DNA from: Chloroflexota bacterium
GTDB lineage: Bacteria; Chloroflexota; Dehalococcoidia; SM23-28-2; RBG-16-64-32
Reading direction: 5' to 3'
Assembly (NCBI GenBank): GCA_022563285.1
Contig: JADFNQ010000007.1
Location: forward strand, 1 to 15,785
DNA length: 15,785 nt
Shown: one piece after another, positions 1 through 8,306 of the stretch
Position numbering within the stretch: the first letter of the stretch is position 1
Layout: each line of letters begins with the position of its first letter
Position numbers and translations under genes: made by a program
The notes under the pieces: generated by a model
Database searches by the model: none
What the model saw: the letters and a program-made list of their open reading frames with translations, nothing else
What the model was told of the DNA's origin: nothing

Positions 1-203
1 AAGCGTCCCTTCTCTTCCACCGGCTGCACCAGCTCGATGAAGGCGTCCCCCACCGGCAGGCGGGCGACGTCGAAGCCGGAGCCCAACGGCCGGCTGACCC
101 GCTCCTCCACCCGCAGGCCCAGGTTGCGCTCCCACTTGGCGGCGGCGTCCGCCAGGTCCTCGGTGGCTATCACTACGTGGTCTATGCGTTTGAATGTGGC
201 CAT
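1..203 (-). CDS. VOC-fold (glyoxalase/epimerase-like) protein, 3' end outside window
   Basis: The 67 visible residues begin FKRIDHVVIATEDL and run to a VGDAFIELVQP strand, the first beta-alpha-beta-beta-beta module of the vicinal oxygen chelate fold. His9 in IDHV and Glu57 in the FIELV strand sit where VOC metal ligands normally lie. The protein resembles methylmalonyl-CoA epimerase and lactoylglutathione-lyase-like enzymes. The ATG at 203 lies only 4 bases after the stop of the preceding epimerase gene, so the two are very probably co-transcribed. The C-terminal half lies beyond position 1, so the second pair of metal ligands cannot be checked. It could be a second epimerase, a paralogue acting on another acyl-CoA, or a different VOC enzyme. 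The VOC fold is secure; substrate and reaction are not. Confidence 0.8.
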   Translation of the reverse strand, partial: MATFKRIDHVVIATEDLADAAAKWERNLGLRVEERVSRPLGSGFDVARLPVGDAFIELVQPVEEKGR

Positions 204-207
204 CGTC

Positions 208-609
208 CTACTCCACGGGCGTCGCCAGCTCGACGAGGACGCCGCGGCTGGCCTTGGGGTGAAGGAAGCAGATCATGCCCGCCAGGCCGCGACGGGGCTG
301 CTGGTCCACCAGCTCCACGCCCTTCGCCTTAAGCCCCTCCAGCTCGGCGGCGACGTCCGGGGTCTGGAAGCAGACGTGATGCAGCCCCTCTCCCTTGCGC
401 TCCAAGAAGCGCCCCACCGGGGACTCCGGCGACAGCGGCTCCAGCAGCTCGATCTCGCTCCCGCCGATGGTGAGGAGGGCGGCCTTCACCCCCTGCTCCT
501 CCACCGTGGCGGACGCCTTCACCGGCAGGCCCAGCGTCTCGCTGTAGAACTTCAGCGCCTCGTCAAGGCTACGGACGGCGACGCCAACGTGGTGGATCTT
601 CTCGATCAT
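208..609 (-). CDS. mce: methylmalonyl-CoA epimerase
   Basis: A 133-residue VOC-fold protein, the usual size for methylmalonyl-CoA epimerase, which interconverts (R)- and (S)-methylmalonyl-CoA in the cytoplasm. It has the family pattern: IHHVGVAV near the N-terminus (His7), IELLEPL (Glu54), GLHHVCF (His77/His78) and LVELATP at the C-terminus (Glu128). These fit the four metal-ligand positions known from the Propionibacterium enzyme. I chose the ATG at 609 over an in-frame ATG at 630. The 609 start forms an ATGA overlap with the upstream stop and is preceded by AGGGAGGGGAT; the longer start would place that ribosome site inside the gene. It is third in a mutase operon, which makes the epimerase call strong. 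A second VOC gene follows 4 bases downstream. Confidence 0.92.
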   Translation of the reverse strand: MIEKIHHVGVAVRSLDEALKFYSETLGLPVKASATVEEQGVKAALLTIGGSEIELLEPLSPESPVGRFLERKGEGLHHVCFQTPDVAAELEGLKAKGVELVDQQPRRGLAGMICFLHPKASRGVLVELATPVE

Positions 610-1064
610 ATCCCCTCCCTCTTGCGCCACTCCCGGATGTCGTCGGCGTGGTGCCGCTCACCCTCGGCCAGGCCGTTGACCAGCATAGACGCCAGTTGGC
701 CGGAGGCGAACAGGCCGTCAGGCAACGCGTTCAGCGTATCGATGAGCTGGCGACGGGACTCCTCCACTTCGGACATCACCTGCGGCAGGGGAAAGAGATT
801 GCGGGAGCGCATCAGATGAGCGTTCCAGTCGTCCACGTCCTCCAGACGGAATGTGGCCATCTGAGGCACGTGGCCACGGCTCACCCGCTGCAGGTCGGGC
901 ACGGCGTACTGCTCCCAGGAAGCGAGGTGGCAGAGCACGTCCTTGACGGACCACGTTCCGAACGCAACGGCGCTCATCTTCTCCTCCGGGATGCCGTTGA
1001 TGGCGTCCAGCGTCTCCACGCGGGCGGCCTCCAGGACGGCGATGGCGTCCGACTTATCACTCAT
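606..1064 (-). CDS. DinB/ClbS-like four-helix-bundle protein
   Basis: A 152-residue protein resembling the DinB-like and ClbS/DfsB (DUF1706) families. The signature is FGTWSVKDVLCHLASWEQ at about residues 35-52, with His46 in the helix that normally gives the first metal ligand, and HHADDIREWRKREG at the C-terminus, where His138/His139 could give the others. Members bind a divalent metal and include thiol-dependent transferases and hydrolases, but many have no known substrate. The ATG at 1064 has AAGGAGG nine bases upstream. Its stop overlaps the epimerase start (ATGA), so translation is probably coupled. It lies between mutase and epimerase, so a role linked to acyl-CoA or thiol chemistry is possible but only inferred. 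Family level is likely right; function is unknown. Confidence 0.72.
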   Translation of the reverse strand: MSDKSDAIAVLEAARVETLDAINGIPEEKMSAVAFGTWSVKDVLCHLASWEQYAVPDLQRVSRGHVPQMATFRLEDVDDWNAHLMRSRNLFPLPQVMSEVEESRRQLIDTLNALPDGLFASGQLASMLVNGLAEGERHHADDIREWRKREGI

Positions 1065-1095
1065 GGGGCCAAGCCTCCTTCTTACTCTATCGCTG

Positions 1096-1135
1096 GTCGC
1101 AGGGCTGATGCCCCGAAGCTACGGGCTGCTGCGAC
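1096..1135 (-). repeat. inverted repeat in mutase-DinB spacer
   Basis: The 74-bp spacer between the mutase stop and the DinB-like start holds a perfect 7-bp inverted repeat, GTCGCAG at 1096-1102 and CTGCGAC at 1129-1135. A nested GCCC/GGGC pair lies at 1110-1113 and 1123-1126. No T-run follows on the minus strand, so it does not look like an intrinsic terminator. An mRNA processing or stability hairpin inside the operon is possible. In GC-rich DNA some such pairs occur by chance. Confidence 0.3.
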
Positions 1136-1138
1136 AGC

Positions 1139-2806
<1,668 letters not shown>

Positions 2807-2824
2807 GGCCTCCTCGTAGGACTG

Positions 2825-2854
2825 AGTGTATCGCGGGGCAAAACTGGGTGTCAA
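2825..2854 (-). promoter_or_regulatory. promoter of the mutase operon
   Basis: On the minus strand, TTGACA (2854-2849) is followed by an 18-bp spacer and TACACT (2830-2825), a near-consensus housekeeping promoter. The predicted start near 2818 leaves a leader of only about 12 bases, almost all of it the GAGGAGG ribosome site. That leaves no room for a cobalamin riboswitch. It also supports translation from 2806 rather than from any upstream codon. Confidence 0.72.
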
Positions 2855-2893
2855 CGAGACGAGATCGAGGCGCTACCTGCTTGAGATAGGCGA

Positions 2894-2902
2894 TGCTATA
2901 CT
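2894..2902 (+). promoter_or_regulatory. extended -10 promoter for the antiporter gene
   Basis: TGCTATACT is an extended -10 element (TGN plus TATACT, five of six to consensus). No good -35 lies 16-18 bp upstream, as is allowed for extended -10 promoters. Transcription would start near 2909, about 60 bases before the proposed GTG at 2968, and diverge from the mutase operon. Confidence 0.45.
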
Positions 2903-2967
2903 GAGCCGCAAACAATGCTTCCCCGCAAGACCGGCCCCCTCTCCGTTCTGACCGGCATCCCTGCCCT

Positions 2968-4221
2968 GTGAACAGCAACTCGCATCTCCGCCACTGGACC
3001 TTTATCTCGATGGCCGCCCTCGGCGCGCTGCCGGCGCTCGTCCTGCGCCTGCTGGAGATCACGGGGACGGCGGATCCGAACCTGGGCAACGTTGGCCAGT
3101 CGCTGCTGTTCGGGCTGTCGATCATGGCCGCGGCCACGCTACTGATCTGGGCCTCCGAGGTGGCGGAGACGGAGATCTCGGCCACGCTGGCACTGGTGCT
3201 CCTCGCCCTCATCGCCGTGCTGCCGGAGTACGCGGTGGACCTGTTCTTCGCCTGGACCGCGCCGGACAACCCTGAGAACGCCAGCCTGGCGATAGCCAAT
3301 ATGACCGGCGCCAACCGGCTTCTGGTGGGAGCGGCCTGGCCGATGATCTTCCTCATCTTCTGGTGGCGGACGCGCTCCACCTCCATGACCGTGGCACGCC
3401 CCAACTCCCTGGGCATTCTCTTCCTTGGCGGCGCTACCCTGTACAGCTTCTCCATCCCCATCCGTGGCAACCTCTCTCTCATAGACACCGCAGTAATGTT
3501 CACCATATTCGCCACCTACATGTACCTCTCCTCGCGCATGCCGCCCCGCGAGGTGGAGCGGTTCGTCGGGCCCGCGGCGGCCATCGGGGCGCTGCCGCGA
3601 CTGACCCGGCGGCTGACTGTTGTGGCGATGTTCGCCTTTGCCGCCGCCGTCATCTTCGCCTCGGCGGAGCCGTTCGCCGAGGGGCTGGTCGACACCGGCA
3701 AGAACGTGGGAATCGACGAGTTCATCCTCGTGCAGTGGCTGGCCCCGCTCGCCTCCGAATCGCCGGAGTTCCTACTCGCCGGCCTAATGGCCGCCCGCGG
3801 CCGCCACGGCGCCGCCATGACGATACTTATCGCCTCCAAGGTGAACCAGTGGACGCTGCTCATCGGCAGCCTGCCGCTGGCGTTCGCCATCTCCGACGGA
3901 TCCCTCTCGTCGCTGCCCTTCGACGCCCGCCAGTCCGAGGAGGTCTTTCTCACAGCCTCCCAATCGCTGTTCGCGGTCGCCATCTTCGTGAGCCTCTCTA
4001 TGGTCCGCTGGGAGGCGATCCTCCTGGCAGTCCTGTTCACCTCCCAGCTCTTCTTCTTCGACACGACGGTGCGATTGGGCTACGGCTTCTTCTACCTACT
4101 CCTCGCCCTGCTCATGTTCGTGCGGGATATCCCCTCCCTGCCCAACCTGTGGGGTGCGGCCCGCGAGACCGTGCTCCAGACGCAGGCCAACCCGGAGCCG
4201 TCCGAGCGGGCGCCACCCTAA
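2968..4221 (+). CDS. CaCA-superfamily sodium/calcium-type antiporter
   Basis: A 417-residue polytopic membrane protein with two homologous alpha-repeats, as in Na+/Ca2+ exchanger-like transporters. Repeat one holds SEVAETEIS (63-71), LPEYAVD (85-91) and NMTGANRLLVG (111-121). Repeat two holds LAPLASESPEFLLAGLMA (258-275) and ASKVNQWTLLIGSLP (289-303). The conserved Glu in each PE motif and the polar GAN/KVNQ helices are where the family binds cations. About ten to eleven hydrophobic segments are visible. The start is uncertain: GTG at 2968 or ATG at 3010 (MAALGALPAL). Neither has a clear SD, so a weakly initiated or leaderless message is possible. The transported ion is inferred. It diverges from the mutase operon, and a YIP1-like gene follows 99 bp later in the same direction. 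Confidence 0.82.
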   Translation: MNSNSHLRHWTFISMAALGALPALVLRLLEITGTADPNLGNVGQSLLFGLSIMAAATLLIWASEVAETEISATLALVLLALIAVLPEYAVDLFFAWTAPDNPENASLAIANMTGANRLLVGAAWPMIFLIFWWRTRSTSMTVARPNSLGILFLGGATLYSFSIPIRGNLSLIDTAVMFTIFATYMYLSSRMPPREVERFVGPAAAIGALPRLTRRLTVVAMFAFAAAVIFASAEPFAEGLVDTGKNVGIDEFILVQWLAPLASESPEFLLAGLMAARGRHGAAMTILIASKVNQWTLLIGSLPLAFAISDGSLSSLPFDARQSEEVFLTASQSLFAVAIFVSLSMVRWEAILLAVLFTSQLFFFDTTVRLGYGFFYLLLALLMFVRDIPSLPNLWGAARETVLQTQANPEPSERAPP

Positions 4222-4320
4222 CATCCCACCCGCCTCGCCTGTAGCATCCGGCCCCCCTCTGGCGTCTCTATAGTTGATAACCGGTAGTGTCGACTAGCTG
4301 CATGATCGGGGGAGCATCTC

Positions 4321-4845
4321 GTGATCGCCTCCGCGAGTAGGGGAACCATCATAGACCGGATGCTGGGCGCGGCCCTCTTGGAAGCGGAGACCTACCAAGA
4401 GGCGGCCGTCGCGCCGTCGCTGAGGAACCAGGCGGTGCTGGTCGTGGCCATCACCGCCCTGGCCGCCGGCGTGGGCAACCTGGGCGGTGGCCTTACCGGG
4501 CTGCTGCTGGCCGGGCTGGCTGCCCTGATCGGCTGGGGCCTGTTCGCCCTCGTCGCCTACTGGGTCGCCATCAAACGCTACGGTGTGCCGCACACCCATA
4601 ACAACCTGAGCGCTACCCTCCGCGTGCTCGGACTGGCCAGCACACCGCGATTGTTCCTCCTCTTCACATTCATTCCGGGGATCGGCATCCTGGTAGGTCT
4701 GGCCGTGCACACCTGGCTACTGTTCACCGCCGTGCTGGCGCTGGAGGCTGCCCTGGATATGCCCCGCCGCGCTGCCATCATTACGGCGGTTAGCGGCTCG
4801 CTACCGATGTTCCTGCTGTGGACGCTGGCCTGGGCGCTGACCTAG
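4321..4845 (+). CDS. YIP1-family-like integral membrane protein
   Basis: A 174-residue protein of mostly hydrophobic sequence. A soluble N-terminus of about 36 residues (ATYQEAAVAPSLRNQA-like) is followed by about five membrane segments near 38-55, 58-82, 108-124, 122-143 and 150-172. The layout RMLGAALLEAETYQE, then helix pairs, then a short polar loop with YGVPHTHNNLSATLRVLGLAS before the third helix, is typical of bacterial YIP1-domain proteins, whose role is not established. The GTG at 4321 is chosen because GGGGGAG lies seven bases upstream (4308-4314). A TATAGT at 4269-4274 could be a -10 box but has no partner. It follows the antiporter in the same direction, though 99 bp apart, so co-transcription is possible but not shown. 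Confidence 0.65.
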   Translation: MIASASRGTIIDRMLGAALLEAETYQEAAVAPSLRNQAVLVVAITALAAGVGNLGGGLTGLLLAGLAALIGWGLFALVAYWVAIKRYGVPHTHNNLSATLRVLGLASTPRLFLLFTFIPGIGILVGLAVHTWLLFTAVLALEAALDMPRRAAIITAVSGSLPMFLLWTLAWALT

Positions 4846-5178
4846 CACAGCAATAGTCCAGCCCCCGAAGCCCAACACCCTCGTGGGGTGATGCTCCACA
4901 GAAAGTAGGGGTGCGCCCGACAGACTGATGACCCGGATGAAGCGTGACATCGCCATAGCGGGCGCCCCGCAGGCTATGCTCCCGGCATAGGCCCCGCGGC
5001 CCTACGTGAGCATCCGCAGCTGGCGCTACATCGTCGGCTATGACTAGATCGAGATCAACGACCACCACACAGTCTAGGTATGTTCGGCCATGGCGGCCGC
5101 AGCCTGCATATCCCGCACGCGTAGGAACCGAGGCCTGCTTCTAGGAGTAGTTCGGGATTCGCGTGGTGGCTGGGGCCG
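4846..5178. other. 333-bp stretch without an intact gene; possible decayed frame
   Basis: No open frame here has a ribosome site or a recognisable product. On the plus strand, codons from 4991 to 5079 read APRPYVSIRSWRYIVGYD, stop, IEINDHHTV. The stretch faintly recalls the C-terminal RT-x-RYKYI-x-YD...ELYD region of sulfatases, but is interrupted by stops at 4988 and 5045. Several short inverted repeats also lie here: CACCC/GGGTG at 4876-4890 and the CATAG/CTATG/CATAG set at 4954-4990. It could be a gene remnant, an unrecognised RNA or simple spacer between converging genes. Confidence 0.3.
4954..4990. repeat. overlapping alternative inverted repeats
   Basis: CATAGC (4954-4959) can pair with GCTATG (4973-4978). 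The same CTATG (4974-4978) can instead pair with CATAG (4986-4990) around the loop CTCCCGG. The two hairpins are mutually exclusive, an arrangement seen in switching RNAs. No T-run, start codon with SD or recognised RNA family is attached, so function is not claimed. Confidence 0.3.
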
Positions 5179-6447
5179 TCACACGAAGTAGTACTTGCAG
5201 GCTTCGTCGATGGTGGCCGCAGTGAGAGCCCGATCGCGCCCCTGGTAACGAGCGGCTTCAGCGATGGCTTCGACGATATCACGCGGGTGGCAGCCGCGCT
5301 TCTCACGGACGCCGTCATAGAAGTAAGTGTCCATGAGGTAGGACGCGCCGGCCTCGTCGTAGGCCACCTCATTTCGCTGGCACTCACCCTTCAGTATCTC
5401 GACGAATGACGCCGCATCTGGCCCCGGCATCTCGATCTTGTAGCGAATCCGTCGCAGGAAGGCGTCGTCCGCCAGCTCCGACGGATGCATGTTCGACACG
5501 AAGATAGGGATCACGTCAAATGGGACCTCGAACCTGGCGCCGTTGTGGAGCGACAGCATGTCGATGTGCCGTTCCAGGGGAACGACCCATCGGTTCAGCA
5601 GGTAAGTTGCATCCAGCCGCTGCCGCCCGAAGTCGTCGATGATGAGGAGGCCACCGTTGGCCTTCATCTGTATGGGAGCCTCATACGTCTTGTGCACCTC
5701 GTCCAGCAAAAGTTCCAGGTGGTTGGCTGCCAGCTCACCCGCGGCGAACACCGCCGGGCGTCTGATGACCACCCAGCGCCGATCAGGCATCCCCAGCCCT
5801 CCCGACTGGCCGCTGTCTGGGACGTCAACTGCGTCGTGGGTGGACGAGTCATACACTTTAATCGTCTCTCGCATCGCTTCGATAGCGTATGGGATCAAGA
5901 TGTGGCTGGATAGCGCCCGTCCCAGTCCCTCGGCGGCGCTCGTCTTGCCGTTTCCGGAGGCGCCGTAGAGCAGCGCGGCCCGCTTGGAGCTAACTGCCTG
6001 GCCAATGATGTCCCGGATCTGCTGGGGAAGAACGAGGTGGGACAAGCTCTCTTCAACCAGTTGGCGCGAAAACTCCACGTCGCGTATCGACTGCCTTCGC
6101 ACCTGATCGAGATAGGCTTGCAGCGGCACCGGCGCCGGGCCGACGTAGCCGCTGGTGGCCAGCGCTGCCACGGCTCGGTTTATCCCCTTCGTGCTCAGAG
6201 AGGCCCGTAGCGACCCAGGAGAGCGTCCCGTTCCGCCACCCACCTCACAGAGCCCCTCACGGCGCAAGAACTCAAGGAGCTCCGACGTCGCATTCAGGGA
6301 CAACGCGAGGCGTTTGGCAAGCTCGACCGCCTCGATGTTGGCGGCGAAGTACACCGTCTTCAGGGCGAGGTCGACGAGAGCGCCAATATCCAGTCCTGTC
6401 CCAGCGACCGAGCCGGGGGCTGCGGGTCGTTCTGCATCAATGACCAT
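5179..6447 (-). CDS. AAA-family ATPase of the Flp-pilus-associated chaperone-like type
   Basis: A 422-residue protein: an N-terminal winged-helix-like region (about 20-95, with LEFLRREGLCEVGGGTGRSP) then an AAA module. Walker A is GASGNGKT (162-169), Walker B LLIIDD (267-272) followed by FGRQR, sensor-1 Asn at IFVSN (315-319), and an arginine-rich RRIRYKIEM (332-340). The YEAPIQMKANGG segment before Walker B, and LLNRWVVPLERHIDML after it, are hallmarks of proteins often annotated as ATPases with chaperone activity associated with Flp pili. That role is by association, not proven. The ATG at 6447 has AGAGGAG six bases upstream; a GTG at 6486 in the same frame has none. No Tad secretion genes adjoin it, although a TadG-like gene lies about 4 kb to the right. 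Confidence 0.85.
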   Translation of the reverse strand: MVIDAERPAAPGSVAGTGLDIGALVDLALKTVYFAANIEAVELAKRLALSLNATSELLEFLRREGLCEVGGGTGRSPGSLRASLSTKGINRAVAALATSGYVGPAPVPLQAYLDQVRRQSIRDVEFSRQLVEESLSHLVLPQQIRDIIGQAVSSKRAALLYGASGNGKTSAAEGLGRALSSHILIPYAIEAMRETIKVYDSSTHDAVDVPDSGQSGGLGMPDRRWVVIRRPAVFAAGELAANHLELLLDEVHKTYEAPIQMKANGGLLIIDDFGRQRLDATYLLNRWVVPLERHIDMLSLHNGARFEVPFDVIPIFVSNMHPSELADDAFLRRIRYKIEMPGPDAASFVEILKGECQRNEVAYDEAGASYLMDTYFYDGVREKRGCHPRDIVEAIAEAARYQGRDRALTAATIDEACKYYFV

Positions 6448-6484
6448 GGCGGGCTCCTCTGTTGCGGCTACAGCCCAGATAGGC

Positions 6485-6512
6485 ACATTACAAGTTACGC
6501 TACTACCTTCAA
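6485..6512 (-). promoter_or_regulatory. weak candidate promoter of the AAA ATPase gene
   Basis: On the minus strand, TTGAAG (6512-6507), a 16-bp spacer and TAATGT (6490-6485) place a start near 6478, about 30 bases before the ATG at 6447. The -10 matches consensus at only three positions. Confidence 0.3.
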
Positions 6513-6676
6513 CAGCTAGCAGGGGGAAACGTTACGGACGCTTCGTGCGCTACCGCTGACACAACTGCGGTACCTTGGCCCGCCGTACTGCGCCTGTTCT
6601 GGCAGCACAATGTAATATTCTGGTTCCCCCGTTGTTACCCAATAATAGAGGGTCACACGTCAAACAGGAGGTGAAT

Positions 6677-6943
6677 ATGTCCTATCTCCCTGATCAGCGG
6701 CCAATGGGGCTCCGCCCACTGCTATCTCTGTTTGCGCTTGGTGCCCTCGTCCTCGGTCTGTCCGTTATCGTGTTCACTCACCCCTACCCGTCGGTCTCTC
6801 TGTGGCTGGTAGGAATCATGATGATTTTGCTGCACACCATCCTGTTCTACCGCCTCGGCCGCATGTCGGAGCGCGTGGGCGCCAACTCCTCCCAGGACTT
6901 CTTTCGCGGCCTCAAGCAAGGACTAACAGGAAGGCGCGACTAG
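6677..6943 (+). CDS. small two-helix membrane protein, function unknown
   Basis: An 88-residue protein with a short polar N-terminus (MSYLPDQRPMGLRP), two predicted membrane helices (about 14-34 and 39-58) joined by a short THPYPS turn, and a basic, glycine-containing tail ending LKQGLTGRRD. I do not recognise the family. The ATG at 6677 has a perfect AGGAGGTG ribosome site (6666-6673), so expression looks real; the longer frame beginning at 6575 has no such site. It diverges from the AAA ATPase gene across a 229-bp gap. Positive charges after the second helix suggest that both termini face the cytoplasm. An imperfect CCCCTC/GAGGGG inverted repeat (6961-6987) lies just downstream but has no T-run. 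Confidence 0.72.
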   Translation: MSYLPDQRPMGLRPLLSLFALGALVLGLSVIVFTHPYPSVSLWLVGIMMILLHTILFYRLGRMSERVGANSSQDFFRGLKQGLTGRRD

Positions 6944-7008
6944 AGGACGATAGCTGACCGCCCCTCAGCGTAGAGCACCAACGAGGGGCCAGATCCCTAA
7001 CTAAAAAC

Positions 7009-7085
7009 TGGTGGGCGATGGAGGACTCGAACCTCCGACCTTCTCTGTGTAAGAGAGACGCTCTAACCAACTGAGCTAATCGCCC
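7009..7085 (-). tRNA. tRNA-Val(TAC): tRNA-Val, anticodon TAC, with encoded CCA
   Basis: Read on the minus strand, a complete cloverleaf is visible. The acceptor stem is GGGCGAT/ATCGCCC, the D-arm GCTC...GAGC, and the anticodon stem TCTCT/AGAGA around the loop CTTACAC (anticodon TAC, reading GUA valine codons). A five-base variable loop and a T-arm GGAGG/CCTCC around TTCGAGT follow. The discriminator is A at 7012, as expected for valine, and CCA is encoded at 7011-7009. All stems pair perfectly, so it should be functional. Confidence 0.97.
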
Positions 7086-7102
7086 ACCCCAACGGACGCT
7101 CA

Positions 7103-7120
7103 GCAGGCGCTACCGCCTGC
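7103..7120 (-). repeat. perfect hairpin in the tRNA-Val 5' leader
   Basis: GCAGGCG (7103-7109) and CGCCTGC (7114-7120) pair perfectly around a four-base loop, 18 bases upstream of the tRNA 5' end on the minus strand. If the promoter at 7141-7170 is right, this hairpin is part of the precursor leader removed by RNase P. It has no T-run and is not a terminator for either strand. Confidence 0.5.
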
Positions 7121-7140
7121 GGCGGGAATTGCCCACCCGA

Positions 7141-7170
7141 ATTGTAGCGGCCTCACCCCAAGCTCCACAA
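7141..7170 (-). promoter_or_regulatory. candidate promoter of tRNA-Val
   Basis: On the minus strand, TTGTGG (7170-7165), an 18-bp spacer and TACAAT (7146-7141) give a strong -10 and a weak -35. The predicted start near 7134 is about 50 bases before the mature tRNA end. Confidence 0.42.
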
Positions 7171-7263
7171 CCACGCCCATCCCCTGCCGCTTATCGCCTC
7201 GGCGCTGCCGCGGTGGTATCCTTTACTATCGCCAGCGAGTCAACGACCCAAGGAGTCGCCCAG

Positions 7264-7698
7264 ATGAAGGTCTTCCTCTCCACCGCCATAACACGCGGAC
7301 GCCGCGAGTACGTAGACTCGGTCAGGATGATCCGCGACGTCCTGAAGGATTCCGGTGTAGAGGTGTTGAACGAACGGGTCGTAGACCCCAACTTCCCTAC
7401 CCCACAGACGGACCGCTCGCAGTCCATGCAGGAGCTCTGCACCTGGCTGGACGAGGCGGACGGCCTGATCGCAGAAGCGACGATCTCCAGTACAGGGGTA
7501 GGCTGCGAACTTGCGACGGTGCAAACGCGAGACAGGCCGGTACTCCTCCTCTACGACGCTCACTTCAGCTTCCGAATATCGGACTGGGTCACTCTCCACC
7601 CGGATGCCAACGTGGAGGCCCGGCCCTACCGCGACCGCAGCGAGATTGAGCGGATCGTCAAGGAGTTTGTAGGTAAGCTGAGCGGGGCGAAGAGCTAG
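7264..7698 (+). CDS. DNPH1/nucleoside 2-deoxyribosyltransferase-like N-glycosidic hydrolase
   Basis: A 144-residue protein matching the pattern of the nucleoside deoxyribosyltransferase superfamily, closest in feel to DNPH1 (Rcl), which cleaves the N-glycosidic bond of 2'-deoxynucleoside 5'-monophosphates. Visible landmarks are the N-terminal strand MKVFLSTAITRGRREY, where DNPH1 has a phosphate-binding SIRGGR loop, the WLDEADGLIAEAT strand-loop (61-73), and TGVGCELA (78-84), in which Glu82 corresponds to the catalytic nucleophile. An RPVLLLYD strand follows. The ATG at 7264 has AAGGAG eight bases upstream; the longer frame from 7129 is Pro/Ala-rich and lacks a site. Such enzymes can clear abnormal deoxynucleotides, but the substrate here is inferred. 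It converges on the repeat-tailed gene, nine bases away. Confidence 0.72.
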   Translation: MKVFLSTAITRGRREYVDSVRMIRDVLKDSGVEVLNERVVDPNFPTPQTDRSQSMQELCTWLDEADGLIAEATISSTGVGCELATVQTRDRPVLLLYDAHFSFRISDWVTLHPDANVEARPYRDRSEIERIVKEFVGKLSGAKS

Positions 7699-7707
7699 TA
7701 CAGCGGG

Positions 7708-8175
7708 CTAGGCGCTGCGGAAGAGCGAGGAGAACCTGATGGGGGCCGCCGTCTCAGCGCCGGATGACTGCTGCTCCCCCTTCGTCTCAGCGACAGCCTC
7801 CTCCTGAGCGCCGCTGCCCATCGCGCTGGCAACGGCTGCCGGCTCCTCGGCCACGGGCTCCTCGGCCACGGGCTCCTCGGCTACCGGCTCCTCGGCCACG
7901 GGCTGCTCGGGCTCAACCTCACTGCTCTCGGCCACCGCTGCCGGCTGCCGTCCTCCGCCCTCTTGCCCATCGACCAGCGCGACGACGGGACGGTGGCTGA
8001 TCTGGAACTCGCTCGTCCTGCCTGCAAACACGCGGATGCGGTCCTTCTCGAAGCCAGCCTCAAGCAGCGTCTCCACAAGCCGCTCCGCCTTCTGGGGATC
8101 GTCCATGATGGTGATCTCCCCGTGTTTGCTATCATCTTTATCGCAAACCAGGACTATGATCTTCTCGGATGTCAC
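7708..8175 (-). CDS. hypothetical protein with tandem PVAEE tail
   Basis: A 155-residue protein of unknown family. Residues 1-70 look like a small folded alpha/beta domain: strand KIIVLVCD, a segment ITIMDDPQKAERLVETLLEAGFE, then RIRVFAGR and HRPVVALVDG. The pattern of an Ala/Leu helix followed by AGF recalls small stress-protein domains (YflT-like), but I would not assign it. Residues 92-111 are four copies of PVAEE, then an acidic, Ala-rich low-complexity linker ends in a compact PIRFSSLFRSA tail that may be a binding motif. The GTG at 8175 is chosen because AAGGAGG lies eight bases upstream. An ATG at 8229 would sit inside the upstream terminator hairpin. It converges on the DNPH1-like gene. 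Confidence 0.6.
   Translation of the reverse strand: MTSEKIIVLVCDKDDSKHGEITIMDDPQKAERLVETLLEAGFEKDRIRVFAGRTSEFQISHRPVVALVDGQEGGGRQPAAVAESSEVEPEQPVAEEPVAEEPVAEEPVAEEPAAVASAMGSGAQEEAVAETKGEQQSSGAETAAPIRFSSLFRSA
7841..7911. repeat. 15-bp coding tandem repeat (four copies plus a partial)
   Basis: GGCTCCTCGGCCACG is repeated in tandem at 7841-7855, 7856-7870, 7871-7885 (with two changes, ending CTACC) and 7886-7900, then a partial copy GGCTGCTCGGG. It encodes PVAEE on the minus strand. The near identity of the DNA, not just the protein, indicates recent expansion by slippage or unequal crossing over. Confidence 0.9.
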
Positions 8176-8220
8176 CGGCCTCGCCTCCTTCACCGCGGAT
8201 GAAGGTTCGCCTCCAAGCGC

Positions 8221-8255
8221 ACAAAACAAGGGACGCTGCAGTCGCGTCCCTTGTT
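8221..8255 (-). terminator. intrinsic terminator after the enoyl-CoA hydratase gene
   Basis: A perfect 12-bp stem (8225-8236 with 8244-8255, core AAGGGACGC/GCGTCCCTT) closes a seven-base loop. Read on the minus strand, the stem is followed by a short T-rich tail, TTGTTTTGT. It lies 52 bases after the hydratase stop and before the ribosome site of the next gene, so it probably ends hydratase transcription. The T-run is short, so some read-through is likely. Confidence 0.62.
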
Positions 8256-8306
8256 ACGCCCCGCGCACGCTGAGCGCCGAATCATCCATCGCCTGCGCCG
8301 CGTACC

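Noticed and set aside
2807..2968. Cobalamin riboswitch for the B12-dependent mutase
   Set aside because: The predicted leader is about 12 bases and is mostly the ribosome site, so there is no room for one.
7009..7085. tRNA-Val as an integration site for a mobile element
   Set aside because: No integrase, no duplicated tRNA 3' end and no foreign-looking genes are seen nearby.
7841..7911. Tandem repeats as a CRISPR array
   Set aside because: Units are 15 bp with no spacers, in frame, and encode PVAEE in a real gene.
8221..8255. T-box leader
   Set aside because: The stem resembles the GGGACG/CGTCCC terminators of T-boxes, but no TGGNACCGCG antiterminator sequence is present and the next gene is not an amino-acid gene.
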